Part shown: one piece after another, positions 52,168-63,410 of the stretch
How positions within the stretch are numbered: position 1 is the first letter of the stretch
How the letters are laid out: every line of letters starts with the position of its first letter
Origin: Plantago ovata
Lineage: Eukaryota; Streptophyta; Magnoliopsida; Lamiales; Plantaginaceae
Assembly: GCA_028274465.1 (NCBI GenBank)
Contig: CM051457.1
Span: 33,840,160 to 33,904,159, forward strand
Direction: 5' to 3'
DNA length: 64,000 nucleotides
Notes under the pieces: model-generated
Seen by the model: the letters and a program-made list of their open reading frames with translations, nothing else
Databases searched by the model: none
What the model was told of the DNA's origin: nothing
Made by a program: the position numbers and the translations under genes

Positions 52168-52539
52168 TCTCAAGCAGGAAGAGGCTTGGAACGGAGTTTG
52201 GTGAACTGGAAAGGAGTCAAAGCACGCTCCAAGGAAGTGAACTAACAGAAGCAACAAATCTGGAAATACCTAGATTAGAGACCAACTTGGACTGCAATTC
52301 TCTGCCTCCAAAACAGAGAGATAAACGAGAGAGAAAGAAAGAAGATCTGGACTCTTGTGTAGATAAGATTGTACGAGTTTCATGTAAATCTAGTTAGTTG
52401 AACGGTGTATAGACTAGTATAAATAGGAAGCATTGTACTACGTTTCTTTTCACGCAATAATTCTGAGAAAGGTAATACCAACTTACTTCTTCGTAAATCA
52501 TCAATCACTCGTCAATGTTTTTCTTTACACTTTCTGACA
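52168..52539 (+). repeat. 5' LTR of the copia element (372 bp)
   Basis: Matches 57380-57758 with four substitutions and one 7-bp length difference. Starts TCTCAAGCAGG and ends TTTCTGACA, so the usual 5' TG is absent in both copies. A TATAAATAGG box lies at about 52418 and transcription would start just downstream. It is followed by the primer-binding site. Confidence 0.93.
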
Positions 52540-52553
52540 TGGTACCAGAGCAG
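52540..52553 (+). other. Primer-binding site (initiator Met tRNA type)
   Basis: TGGTACCAGAGCAG directly follows the 5' LTR. Plant copia elements typically have TGGTATCAGAGC, complementary to the 3' end of initiator methionine tRNA; one mismatch here. Confidence 0.85.
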
Positions 52554-52837
52554 GATCTCATGATCTGAGCCTAACCCTGGTTTTTTTTCAGTCTGCTGTT
52601 TGTGAACTTTGGCTGAGCTTTGTTATTCTTTTCTTTGTCGTCACTGCAACTTTTTTGCACGTAAATGTTTTCTCTTTTTTTTTTTTTTTTCTTTCTGATT
52701 AATTCATCTTTCAGCTCTTCATTCTATATTTACAGAGCTTATACTTCCATTCTTGAATTTTTTTTTTTATTTACTGAAAGTCACCATCTGATTACTCATT
52801 TATTCATTACAGAATCATCGAAATTCTGCAAATCACC

Positions 52838-54760
52838 ATGGTTGATTCAACTGTGATGCTACCAGAAAATGGCAAGTCTCAAGACAAGACCAATGACGAT
52901 GCGCTTGTCAATACTCTGGCCATTACTGATCCTTATCACCCGTACTACCTTCATCCTAGTGATAATTTGAACACTATTATCATTGATCCACCTTTGAATG
53001 GAACTAACTATCATGATTGAAATGCATGTTCACCTTGCAACTTACTGGGAAAAACAAAATGGGATTCGTTGATGGATCTCATGAAATCCCAGACGCTGGA
53101 GATGCTTTATATCAACCATGGGTAAGATGCAATAACTTAGTCTTAACCTGGATTCTTTATTCTGTGAACAAAGAAATTGCATCCACTATTCGATATGTCA
53201 CCACAGCTCAGGAAGCTTGGGATAAGCTTGCTACTCAATATGCAGACCCAGACATTGTGAGGATCTTTCAGATTCGAAAGGACCTGAGCAATCTTAAGCA
53301 TGGCAACGACCTTGTTGGCGACTACTATACCCGCTTGAAAGGGTTATTGGTGGAACTCACTAATTTTCGTCCAGCTGCAAGTTGCACATGTGGAAAATGC
53401 CCTTGCAAACCTATGCATGATTTGGCTACAAATCAGGAGATCGATCACGTCATTTACTTCTTGATGGGGTTGAGTAACTCCTACGAGCATGTGAGAAGCC
53501 AAATTTTGGCGATGGACACAACACCTAATCTGCACAGGGCTTAATTCCATTGTGCAACAGGAAGAACGTCAAAACATTGCTCGAGATCAAGCTGATACTA
53601 GTCCTGAAATGTCAGCAATGGCAGTTGGGTTCAAGCGGAAGAACGGAAAGAATCTTTTGTACTGTAATAAATGCCAAAAGACAGGCCATTCAACTGAGAA
53701 TTGTATGATTTGCTCTTTTTGTCATAAACCAGGACATTTGGAACAAACTTGCTACCGCAAACATGGATTCCCAGCCGACTTCAAATTCACTAAAAATGAA
53801 GCCAAGAATCGCAAGGCATACCAGTCTAGTGCTGCTAACATGATGAGGGACAATGATGGCGCTGATCCACAGATCACTCAGGAGCAACTTCAGGCCATAA
53901 TGAAGATCATCAAGACTCCACAGATTCATGCCATGGGTGCTTCCTCACTCACACCTGCCCCAAACATGTCTGACAACCAGTTTGCAGGTACATATGTTTA
54001 TCATACTTTCTCTGAAAATTTAAATACTTGGATTATCGATTCTGGAGCATCCGATCATGTAATTTATTCATCATCTCTTTACACTCATAATATTCGCCAA
54101 CTATCATCTACAGTTCAACTACCAAATCATGAAAAAATTTCAGTTACTCATATTGGTGATATTCGAATTAATAATCATATCTTATTAACCAATGTTTTGT
54201 GTGTTCCTAGTTTCAAAGTCAACTTGATATCCATAAGTAAATTCACTAGGGACAATGATGTTCAAATCACATTTACTAATCATGATTGCCTCTTGCAGAT
54301 TCACTCTTCATTGATCCAGATTGGAAGGATTCAGCCTAAGCAGGGGCTTTACTATGTTCATTTCAATACCAATAAGGACTCTTCTACACAACATCATGTT
54401 CACCAGTGTGCTCAGTTAAATAAAGACATTTGGCACTTTCGTCTCGGTCACATTCCCATAGACAGACTAAAACTCATTCAACAGTTTTCTCCAAATGTAA
54501 AATGCACTGAATTTTCTTTTTGTGATGTGTGTAAGAAATCCAAGCATAAGCGTAGTCCATTTCCTGTTACAGAACATCATTTTAATTCAAGTATTTTTGA
54601 TTTGTTACATTGTGATATTTGGGGTCCTTTTTTCAAAACTTCAATTCAAGGACATCGTTTTTTTCTTACTATCGTTGATGACTGCTCAAGAATGACTTGG
54701 GTGGTGCTACTTAAGTTTAAATCTGATGTCAAACATGTATTACACCAATTTTGTTAAAAT
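52838..54760 (+). pseudogene. copia gag and protease/integrase N-terminal part, frame-broken
   Basis: Gag begins at ATG 52838. The reading frame changes near 53018 and again near 53540, and a further break near 54752 separates it from the rest of pol. Two CCHC zinc knuckles (CNKCQKTGHSTENC and CSFCHKPGHLEQTC) lie at about 53660-53755. The protease active site DSGA is near 54040. The integrase HHCC zinc finger (WHFRLGH, CDVCKKSKHKR) is at about 54430-54560, and the first catalytic Asp is in HCDIWGPF near 54612. As read, no full gag-pol protein can be made. Confidence 0.85.
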
Positions 54761-57464
54761 GATACGCACACAATTTCAAACTTCCGTTAAAACTATTCGA
54801 ACTGATAATGGAGTTGAATTTTTACTTCCCGATTTCTATCAAACAACTGGGATCATTCACCAACGAACTTGTGTCTATATATACTCCACAACAAAATGGA
54901 GTGGTTGAACGCAAACATCAAACTCTTCTAAATGTTGCTCGTTCGTTGTTATTTCAAGCTCACTTACCCCTCAAGTTTTGGGGGGACGCAGTACTTACTG
55001 CTATTTATTTAGTCAATCGAATTCCATCTGAAAGATTACATAACAAGTCACCATATGAAATTCTTTTTGGATCCACACCAACTCTTACTCATATTCGTGT
55101 TTTTGGGTGTTTAGCTTATGGAGCTACAAGTAAAGAACACAATCACAAGTTCAGTCCTCAATCTCGCAGATCTATATTTATCGGCTTCCCTGCCAATGTC
55201 AAAGGATATAAATTATATGACTTGGACAAACATGTTGTTAATATTTCTAGAGACGTCTCATTTCAAGAAGACACATTTCCTTACCAACCTGATACATTGC
55301 CAGGTTCCCAATCTAACTCCGACACTATTCGTATTCCAAATAATTCACCCACTCATGAATTTGCAGATGATGTTATACTTGTTCCAGGGCCAATATCATC
55401 CTCCCCTCTACCATCATCTTCTTCTTCTTCACAACCTCAACCAGTTCATGATCACACTACAACTACTGATCAAACTATTTCTCTCTCCGAAGACCATAAC
55501 ACATTACCCATTTCTCCACATCGCGCACCATCACCCTCAAACTTACCTTTGTCCCTCACTCAAGACACCAATCAAGCTAGTCCTTCTTCTTTATCATCTC
55601 CCGCTATCTCTGAATTCCAAGAAGAACCAGAACATCTTGTCACCACTAGACAATCTGATCGCACCCACAAATTTCCCTCCAAATATGATGGTTTTCAATG
55701 TGATCCCATCAAACGAATCACTAGAGAAAAATCTGTCAAGTGTAGTACCGCACATCCACTTTCCAATTATCTCAGTTATGGCAGACTTTCTGACTCACAA
55801 CGTGTTTTCTCTATCAGTCTTTCTGACATCAAAGAACCACGTACATATTCAGAAGCAATGCAACATCCACATTGGCAACTTGCCATTCAGGATGAATTAA
55901 ATGCACTTCATAATAACAACACTTGGTCTATTGTCTCCTTGCCGGCCAATCACACACCTATCGGATGTCGGTACGTCTTTAAAACCAAACTCAAAGCCGA
56001 TGGAACTATAGATAAATATAAAGCACGCTTAGTTGCTCAAGGTTTTACACAAAAATATGGCAAAGATTATAGTGAGACTTTCAGCCCTGTCGTCAAACTC
56101 ACCACAGTTCGAGTTTTCCTAGCTCTTGCTGCTCAACATCATTGGACTCTAACGCAACTTGATGTCCACAATGCTTTTCTTAATGGAGAACTTGAGGAAG
56201 AAATATACATGAAACTTCCTCCGGGTTACTCCATTACGGGGCAATCATTAGATAATAAAGTGTGTAAACTACACAAGTCACTATATGGACTCAAACAAGC
56301 GTCGAGACAATGGAACTCGAAGCTTACAAAATTCTTAACCAAAATTGGTTTTCACCAATCTCAACATGACTATTCATTATTCACAAGAAATAGCCAAAAT
56401 GGCTATATAGCCTTGTTAGTATATGTCGATGATATACTACTAGGAGGAACCGAACAAACAGAAATACATCAAATAAAAGATCAACTCATGAAACAATTCA
56501 AAATAAGAGATTTAGGACAACCAAAATATTTCTTAGGAGTTGAAATCTCCAGATCCGAGAAAGGCATTTATTTATGCCAAAGAAAATATGCATTGGAAAT
56601 AATTGAGGAAAATGGCCTCATTGGATGCAAACCTCACATTCTTCCAATAGAACAAAATCATCATTTAACAAAGGCAAAGGGAATGCTACTGAATAATCCA
56701 ACTAAGTACCGAAAGATAGTTGGAAAATTGATATACCTGACCTTTACAAGGCCTGATATAAATTATGCTGTCAATATTCTGAGTAGACATATGGAGTCAC
56801 CCACAAAGGAACATTTGCATGCAGCATATAATGTCATCAAGTATTTAAAAGGCAGTCCTGGACAGGGAATTTTGCTTTCATCAAAAACAGACATGAATGT
56901 CATAGCATACTCAGACTCTGACTATGCACAATGTTTGGACACAAGAAAATCAGTCACTGGATATTGTGTGTTTATAGGAGATTCACTTGTAAGTTGGAAA
57001 TCAAAGAAGCAAACTGTGGTAAGTAGATCATCCACGGAATCCGAATATCGGGCAATGACACATACAACATGTGAAGTCATATGGATTAGATACTTGTTGC
57101 AAGATTTTGGTTTCAAACAAGACAAATCAGCTGTAATGAGATGTGATAATCAATTAGCACTTCATATCACTAAGAATCCCGTCTTTCATGAAAGGACTAA
57201 ACATATCGAAGTCGGTCAACATTTCATTCGTGAAAGGTGTTGAATGGAACTATCAAACCAGAATATGTTCATACAACACAGCAATTAGCCGATATATTTA
57301 CGAAAGCTCTTCCTTCGGCAACGATAAAAGAAATGACATTCAAGATGGGAGTAATTAATACTCACATCTTGCGGGGGAATCTCAAGCAGGAAGAGGCTTG
57401 GAACGGAAAGACAAGTTTGGTGAACTGGAAAGGAGTCAAAGCACGCTCCAAGGAAGTGAACTAA
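54726..57464 (+). pseudogene. copia integrase C-terminal part, reverse transcriptase and RNase H, frame-broken
   Basis: Integrase residues TDNGVEF and NGVVERKH supply the second Asp and the Glu, but lie on either side of a frame break near 54880. From 54808 to 57243 one open frame of about 811 codons holds the integrase tail, a Ser/Pro-rich linker, reverse transcriptase with YVDD (about 56422) and RNase H with YSDSDYAQ and SRSSTESEY. A last break near 57233 separates the C terminus (LADIFTKALP), which ends inside the 3' LTR. Confidence 0.9.
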
Positions 57465-57758
57465 CAGAAGCAACGAATCTGGAAATACCTAGATTAGAGA
57501 CCAACTTGGACTGCAATTCTCTGCCTCCAAAACAAAGAGATAAACGAGAGAGAAAGAAAGAAGATCTAGACTCATGTGTAGATAAGATTGTACGAGTTTC
57601 ATGTAAATCTAGTTAGTTGAACGGTGTATAGACTAGTATAAATAGGAAGCATTGTACTACGTTTCTTTTCACGCAATAATTCTGAGAAAGGTAATACCAA
57701 CTTACTTCTTCGTAAATCATCAATCACTCGTCAATGTTTTTCTTTACACTTTCTGACA
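57380..57758 (+). repeat. 3' LTR of the copia element (379 bp)
   Basis: Near-identical to 52168-52539 but 7 bp longer (AAGACAA at about 57407). Preceded by a purine-rich tract and followed by the GGATT duplication at 57759-57763. Confidence 0.93.
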
Positions 57759-58330
57759 GGATTATGCAGCACAATATTCTTTTGAGTCAGGAGCTGATCA
57801 ATTAGGGTACCATCAGAAGAATGTATTTCCAAGATGCCTACTTACGAGTTACGACCGATCTTCAAAAAGCTAATTATGACACCATTAGCTGGAAATTTTT
57901 GGAAAATGTATTAGAGGGGTATGGTATTGATGCGTGGTTTATAGATAGAGTGCTCACTTGTGTTTCTATCACATGATTCTATTTTAAGACGATTTGAATG
58001 GATGATGGAGGGTAAACAAGGTTTGTTTCCTGGCGCCTCAGCTATGCCGGGAGGTTAGTTTTGTTACAAGCTGTACTTGTGAGCATTGAGAGATTTTGGG
58101 CAAGGATTTTATGATATCTGTTGGTGTGCATAGGAGAATTCAGGCTTTGTTCAGGAGTTTCTTATGGTCAGGTGATGAAATGGGAATAAGAACCTGGTGG
58201 CTTGGTAGGATGTGCGTCGGGTGAGTATTTTGGCAAGTACATGCCAAAGGTTTGGACAGCAGCTGGTGGAAAAGCTTCTTAAAATCCGAGATAGGCTGTT
58301 GGTCTTACTCTCATAAGAAAAGATTGCTAA

Positions 58331-59175
58331 ACTTTCTTGCCTACCTCAGTTGGCGATAATCAATTCTATCTATGTTGAGTTGTGGCCTCCTACGGGAAAT
58401 GTGGAATTAATTTGTATTTGATGGTCTGGAAGAGTTGATAGTTGTGGTATTGCGGTTCTATGTTAGAACCTTATCTATGCAGTTAACTTTACTTTGATCT
58501 GGTTGATAGTTGTGGTATTGTGGTTCTATGTTTCTGGTTGTTTTTATTGATTTGTGTTTAGTAAGTTACGTTTACAGCATATAGCGTACTCGTGCTTTAC
58601 AAGGATTTTTCCTTTTTCTGTTTGCTTTTGCAGGAAAGATTTTGACTCTGTAGGGCTAACATGAGGTTTTCTTGCCAGTATGAAACTTACAAAGAGACAT
58701 TGTTCTGTATAGTTTGTCATCACCACATAACTCGGAGAGATTGATCATTTCAGAAGTGTGGAGAAGAGTAGTTCGGAGCTTGACAATCTGATGGCCTAAT
58801 GAGCTTTAGTGCTGAGCAAGATTTCTTTCAAGATTCATTGAATAAGGAATGTCTTTTCTTAAAATCCTCTTGTTGGAAACGAACACGATAAGGAAATTAA
58901 GTAACAATGTAGCACACAAATTTGAGCAACTCCGATTTCTAGTTTTCTAGATGAGATAAATCAATAATCATTAAGTCTACTAGCACAAAGATGACTTGAA
59001 ATAGAGCAGGCAGAAGCCTACAGAAAAGATCCATACAAACATGATCTATACAAGGATGATTTCTACAACAGTATTGACATTTAAGATACAGGATGAGACT
59101 TGAGCGCCAGTAAAACTGCTTAACAGCGGGACACGCATCATACCCGTGCAGAGTGGGTTTGATTTCTCAACGGTT
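58331..59175. other. Intergenic; short duplicated segment
   Basis: A segment GTTGATAGTTGTGGTATTGnGGTTCTATGTT occurs twice (about 58431 and 58502). The remainder includes the 3' untranslated part of the next gene. No ORF of note. Confidence 0.5.
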
Positions 59176-62100
59176 TTAACGCTTGCCAAAGAGAGGTATA
59201 AGTTGTTTCTCAAACTCTAGTAGACTGAAACAGAGGGATGAGAGATAAGTATGTACTAACCAGATTAGTAAGCTCAATTTTCAGATTGGGCGATAAATAA
59301 TAAATGAGCCACTTACATCTCATATTTGCGCAAGGCTTCAATCTGTTTTGCTTTATACAAATCATTATCTTTGGGAGCACTGCTGGAAGTATTGCCTGCA
59401 AGTGTTGCAAATCATTGGTAACGACATAGTAAGGAACATACAAGGCGTTACTCATCCGATTTGGCAGTTCCGTATCATTCTAATTAACTATCCCATCTCT
59501 GCATCGATGTTCTGGAATTCTTCAAGTCAATTATTTCTTTTCAATGTATTAATAGTGATGATTGACAGTAGTATACAAGCCCCAGGTTTGTCCTGACTCA
59601 ATGCATATGATGTACAACAAAACTAACATTTGCAACTCTGTTGTATTTAAAAGAATTCATAGATAGGGGAAATTACCAGTGAAATGGGGTGAAGTAGGAA
59701 CCTTCACTTCAGCGCTCTGATCACCCTTAGGAGGAGGTATTTTTGCAATAATTAATCCCTGTTCCGCTCAAAATTGGTGAGTATTACTAGCATTCAAGAA
59801 CCAAACATAGCTTCAACTCTCACATAAACAAAACAAACGAAAGGAAGGACAAAACTAGGTCAATTAAACAGTGTTATGGAGTTGAGGACTAGTAAAGACT
59901 GATCCATATGAGCAATTAAGCATGACACATTGACACCACAAGTTCAACTTAAACCTTCACGGATCGATTGATTTTGTCGAGAATTGCAGGGAAAGATATG
60001 TGACGAACAGATTTGCAGAATCGAAGATTATAATAATAGTTAAACATCTGCCAAGTTTCTTTGAATGTAAATAACCAATGCTTATCTACTTATATTCTCG
60101 ACATCCTGTAAATCAGGGAATCAGGGATGTTACTAACAAGGTTTTCCTTTTTAAGAAAAGACAAGGAGTATAAATAGAGTTACAAAACGAACATCACATT
60201 TGAAGACGTTCTTTTCTTGACTGGTTTGCCAATTCGGGACAAACCATTGCTTAACTCAAAATCCCGTGATGCCAATACTTTTGAACGGGATAACTTAGAC
60301 ATAGGAGTACGAAATAATAGGAAAAAAGGGATTACATATCTATTCCAAAGATAAAAACGAATGCAATAGACATGGACGATAAGAAAAAAAACATCAATGT
60401 TCTTCTCATCATATCCTGACCCAAGATGGGCAGGGAATGGACACCATTTTCATGCAATTTGTCGACACCATTTTCGTGAAATTTGTCAAAATTGAACAGT
60501 GTTGAATCGTTGTCTTGGGGAGTGGCGCTACTTTCTTTCCTGTATTACTGAATGGAGAATTTTGAATGCAGAACTACTAAAAAGAATTTGACCAACGGCA
60601 ACCTATGGGTATCTCTGATATGACATCTATTGGTACTTTTTTTAAAAAAACATTTCGATGAAGTTTCACATCCGCCAGCTGCAACGACTTTCAGCTTTGG
60701 AATAGACATGTAATCCCCTTTTTTCCTATTATCTCGCATCTAAGTTATCAAACAGAAGCTCCAAAGAATTGACATCACAAAATTCTAAGTGAATCGACAA
60801 ACCAGCCAAGAAAAGAACATCTTCCTGTGATGTTCATTTTTAAACTTGTTAAGATACTCTTAAGACTTCCTGAAGACAACAACTTCAACCATCAGAAATA
60901 AAAGGTCAACTCGACACATTAAAGAACCTAAATAAACAGCTCCCAGGTGCATTGTTTATACTGATTGCTTCAAAATGTTTTATGGATCTATCATTTAAAC
61001 TCTTGTATAGGTGTGCTAAAGTGTTTAGTTTTTCGTGTCCAAAGAACATAGGCTATACCATGCTATGTGCCCCCATTAAACTAGGATATAATCTTTCTCG
61101 TATGAATAACCATCCTGACAGAGACATAAGGCTGTTTAAGTGTGGAGATATAAAATAGCCATAGCCACTCACAAGCTGTCATCATTCATTTGCATGCTAT
61201 GTGAAAGAATCTTATCACTCAATCACAGCATCTTCCTCCAAATTTTAGTAAAATAAAAGAAACCGTAGTATTTTAATTAAGAGATGCTTATCGTCTTATC
61301 ATTTTCACATAAGTAAATGACGCCACATTCCACTTTTCCATTTTTCATTCTATAAATATTCATAAACATAGTAGGTGTATAATATATTTTAGATAATTAA
61401 ACATATAGAAGAAAGCTTCTTCATCACAACAAGAAAAAGCGATGTATAACAAATACAAGAAACCAATCAAAAGAAAGAAGTTACAGAAAATCTGCAATAT
61501 CAGCAAACGTAGGAACCATTTAAGCAGTAAGCCAAGAACAAAAATGCTAATGTGGTTATTTTTCTTTTCAATTTTTATCAAGCTATATCCGAATGAAATT
61601 CAAGCAAGTTTAAAGCTACTGAAGCTTGAAAGAAATAAAAGTGAACTAAAGGGCCATGTCCATCATATACAGAAATGGAAGGTGAGCAATAATCCGGGCG
61701 AAATTAAAAACTCAGTAGGTTTAGATTCACACTTTGTCATCTTACGTTATTAACTGTGTCTAAAGATCCTATTTGTTCTTTTTCTGGCACATTCTATGGG
61801 CAATATAGAAGGGGTTGCAGAGGTAGATTCCTCATACAAAAGGCTGGTCCTTTACCTAGCATAACAAACATATCAAGATAGAGGGCAAAGAGCGAATAGT
61901 TAACCTGAAATGCAACAAAATAGCATTCTCTTGCATAACAGAAGTAGGATGCATAGGCAACTGAGGCAGAGAAACTACACCCATATAACATATTAAAATT
62001 ACCCATTATCTTCAAGAAAATTCCACAAATTAAGCAATTTTCTGTAATAAGCTACCTAGGCGAGAGTGATTAAAAACCCTAACAACACATTGTAAGTTAA

Positions 62101-62553
62101 TGGGTACCAAATGCTGAGAGTAACTAGAATAAAAAAACAAAAAGAAGTACTAATAGGATGGTGAAAGGAAGGATATAGTAGTACCTGTTTTTCTTTCCGC
62201 TTCAAAATTTTGACATGGCATTTTTTGATGTAATGAGTCAAATGGTAACGGGAATGACGAGCATACAAATCGTCTCTGATATGAGGGTTAGCGTTGAGCC
62301 AATCGAGAACGTCTTGGGACTTAACAACCTCATCAGTGTTCAGCGATTCCAGCCATGAATAAACGGGCATCCATTGATCAGTGCGCTGGAACCTGTGGTC
62401 ATATGCCCTTTCCTGTTGCTAGTATTATTACATCACAAATTATTTTAAATTATTTGGGGAAAAACAAAAGAGGAACAATTTAGAACACAACAAGAAATAG
62501 AAATATACTTCTCTCACCGGAATAGCCACGATTTGCTCATCGGTGCTAAGCAT
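59176..62553 (-). CDS. Conserved plant protein of unknown function
   Basis: Five exons can be joined in frame: 62553-62518, 62412-62185, 59758-59677, 59395-59317 and 59224-59176, giving 157 residues. The core encoded by exon 2 is WMPVYSWLESLNTDEVVKSQ, then DVLDWLNANPHIRDDLY, then ARHSRYHLTHYIKKCHVKIL and KRKEK. It is strongly amphipathic and basic, and looks like a helical domain under strong constraint. The C-terminal half has KIPPPKGDQSAEV, SSSAPKDNDLYKAKQIEALRKYE and LLEFEKQLIPLFGKR. I recognise the type as conserved in plants but know no function. Start is the ATG in VEMLSTDEQ; frame and all splice borders agree. A further exon whose length is a multiple of three could be hidden in the 2.4-kb intron 2. 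Confidence 0.7.
59759..62184. other. Intron 2 of the unknown conserved gene
   Basis: About 2.4 kb, AT-rich. It contains a 25-bp tandem duplication GACACCATTTTC(A/G)TG(C/A)AATTTGTC at about 60438-60488. No coding exon was seen, but one cannot be excluded. Confidence 0.55.
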
Positions 62554-63168
62554 CTCAACAGCTGGTCTCACTGTAAATTTTGCTCCGAAACAAAAGCAAG
62601 TTAATTGCTGCTGTGGGAGAGGAAGAAAATAGATTAAACTATTCTCGCTCTGAATTTTCTTAATTCGCGAATTAATCTGCTTAATTCGTCAATGAAGAAT
62701 TTGAGAAATGAAATGCAAAATTTTGGGTCATATTGTTTTACAGGGGAATGTTAAAATGATTTTGATCAAAGAATATAAGATGATGACAAACGTTCTAGTT
62801 TAAGTTTACGGTAAGGTTAGACTTTCCTAAAACAATGGAAAGGACCGTTACCCAAAGTCTACGAAAAGGTTAGCCTTTCCATATTTTTCATTTTTACTGG
62901 AAATCCATTACTCTGCATTACTCCAATCCCCTACTAGTTGCACATTCATCGTGGCCAGCATCTAAGTCCAAGCGTATAACGGACAACCATTAGAGATTGT
63001 GGCACCTTTACTATTTCATTATGTCTTGGGAAGTACTTCATTAGTTAGTAAATTGCATCTAAGATAGGCAATGAGATTATTTCTTGCAAGTTTATGCTTG
63101 TTGAAAGAATCCCTATACCCATGTTCTGGTAAAAGTATCATAAAATGGATATATTGCCGTTTCATCAC
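62554..63168. other. Upstream region of the unknown gene
   Basis: Leader and promoter on the minus strand. A duplicated phrase GGTTAGACTTTCC / GGTTAGCCTTTCC occurs near 62815-62880. No ORF. Confidence 0.5.
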
Positions 63169-63229
<61 letters not shown>

Positions 63230-63230
63230 T
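63169..63230. repeat. AAT microsatellite
   Basis: About 20 uninterrupted AAT units. Accidental poly-Ile, poly-Leu and similar ORFs arise from it. Confidence 0.97.
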
Positions 63231-63410
63231 CGGTATATTCCCTGTTCCGGTAAAGGTTATTAGACATATATCTTGGATATTATCAATATTCAATTTCGCA
63301 AGCAAATCAGCTAAATGAAATCGGTATGAATGTAATAGAGTGCTCTTGGAATGATTCATCTCTCTTCATCAAAGAAAAGAATCGTTAAGATACTTCAAGA
63401 TGTTAGCGTA

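Larger units (their letters stand above)
52168..57758 (+). mobile_element. Ty1-copia LTR retrotransposon, nearly full length
   Basis: A 5.59-kb element with two LTRs, GGATT duplications, a primer-binding site, gag, a polyprotein in copia order (protease, integrase, reverse transcriptase, RNase H) and a purine-rich tract (GCGGGGGAA, 57371-57379) before the 3' LTR. It is inserted in the same orientation into an older LINE. LTR divergence of about 1% indicates a recent insertion. Frame breaks in the coding region make this copy non-autonomous as read. Confidence 0.95.
52095..58330 (+). mobile_element. Dead LINE retrotransposon fragment, split by a copia insertion
   Basis: The left flank (52095-52167) encodes LQKLMPHIVLNE and QGAFVSGRI, and after removal of the copia element the right flank continues (M)QHNILLSQELI and TTDLQKANYDTISWKFLENV, the order seen in non-LTR reverse transcriptases. 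Further on, 58040-58110 reads RLSYAGRLVLLQAVLVSIER, typical of the LINE C-terminal region, but the catalytic core between these blocks is deleted. Stops and frame changes occur throughout. The 5' and 3' ends were not found. Confidence 0.75.

Noticed and set aside
55118-55900. A 260-codon ORF in another frame within the copia polyprotein
   Set aside because: Overlaps the clear integrase/linker/RT frame and has a low-complexity composition with no recognisable motif.
63019-63359. Poly-Ile, poly-Leu and similar ORFs
   Set aside because: Translations of the AAT microsatellite in several frames.
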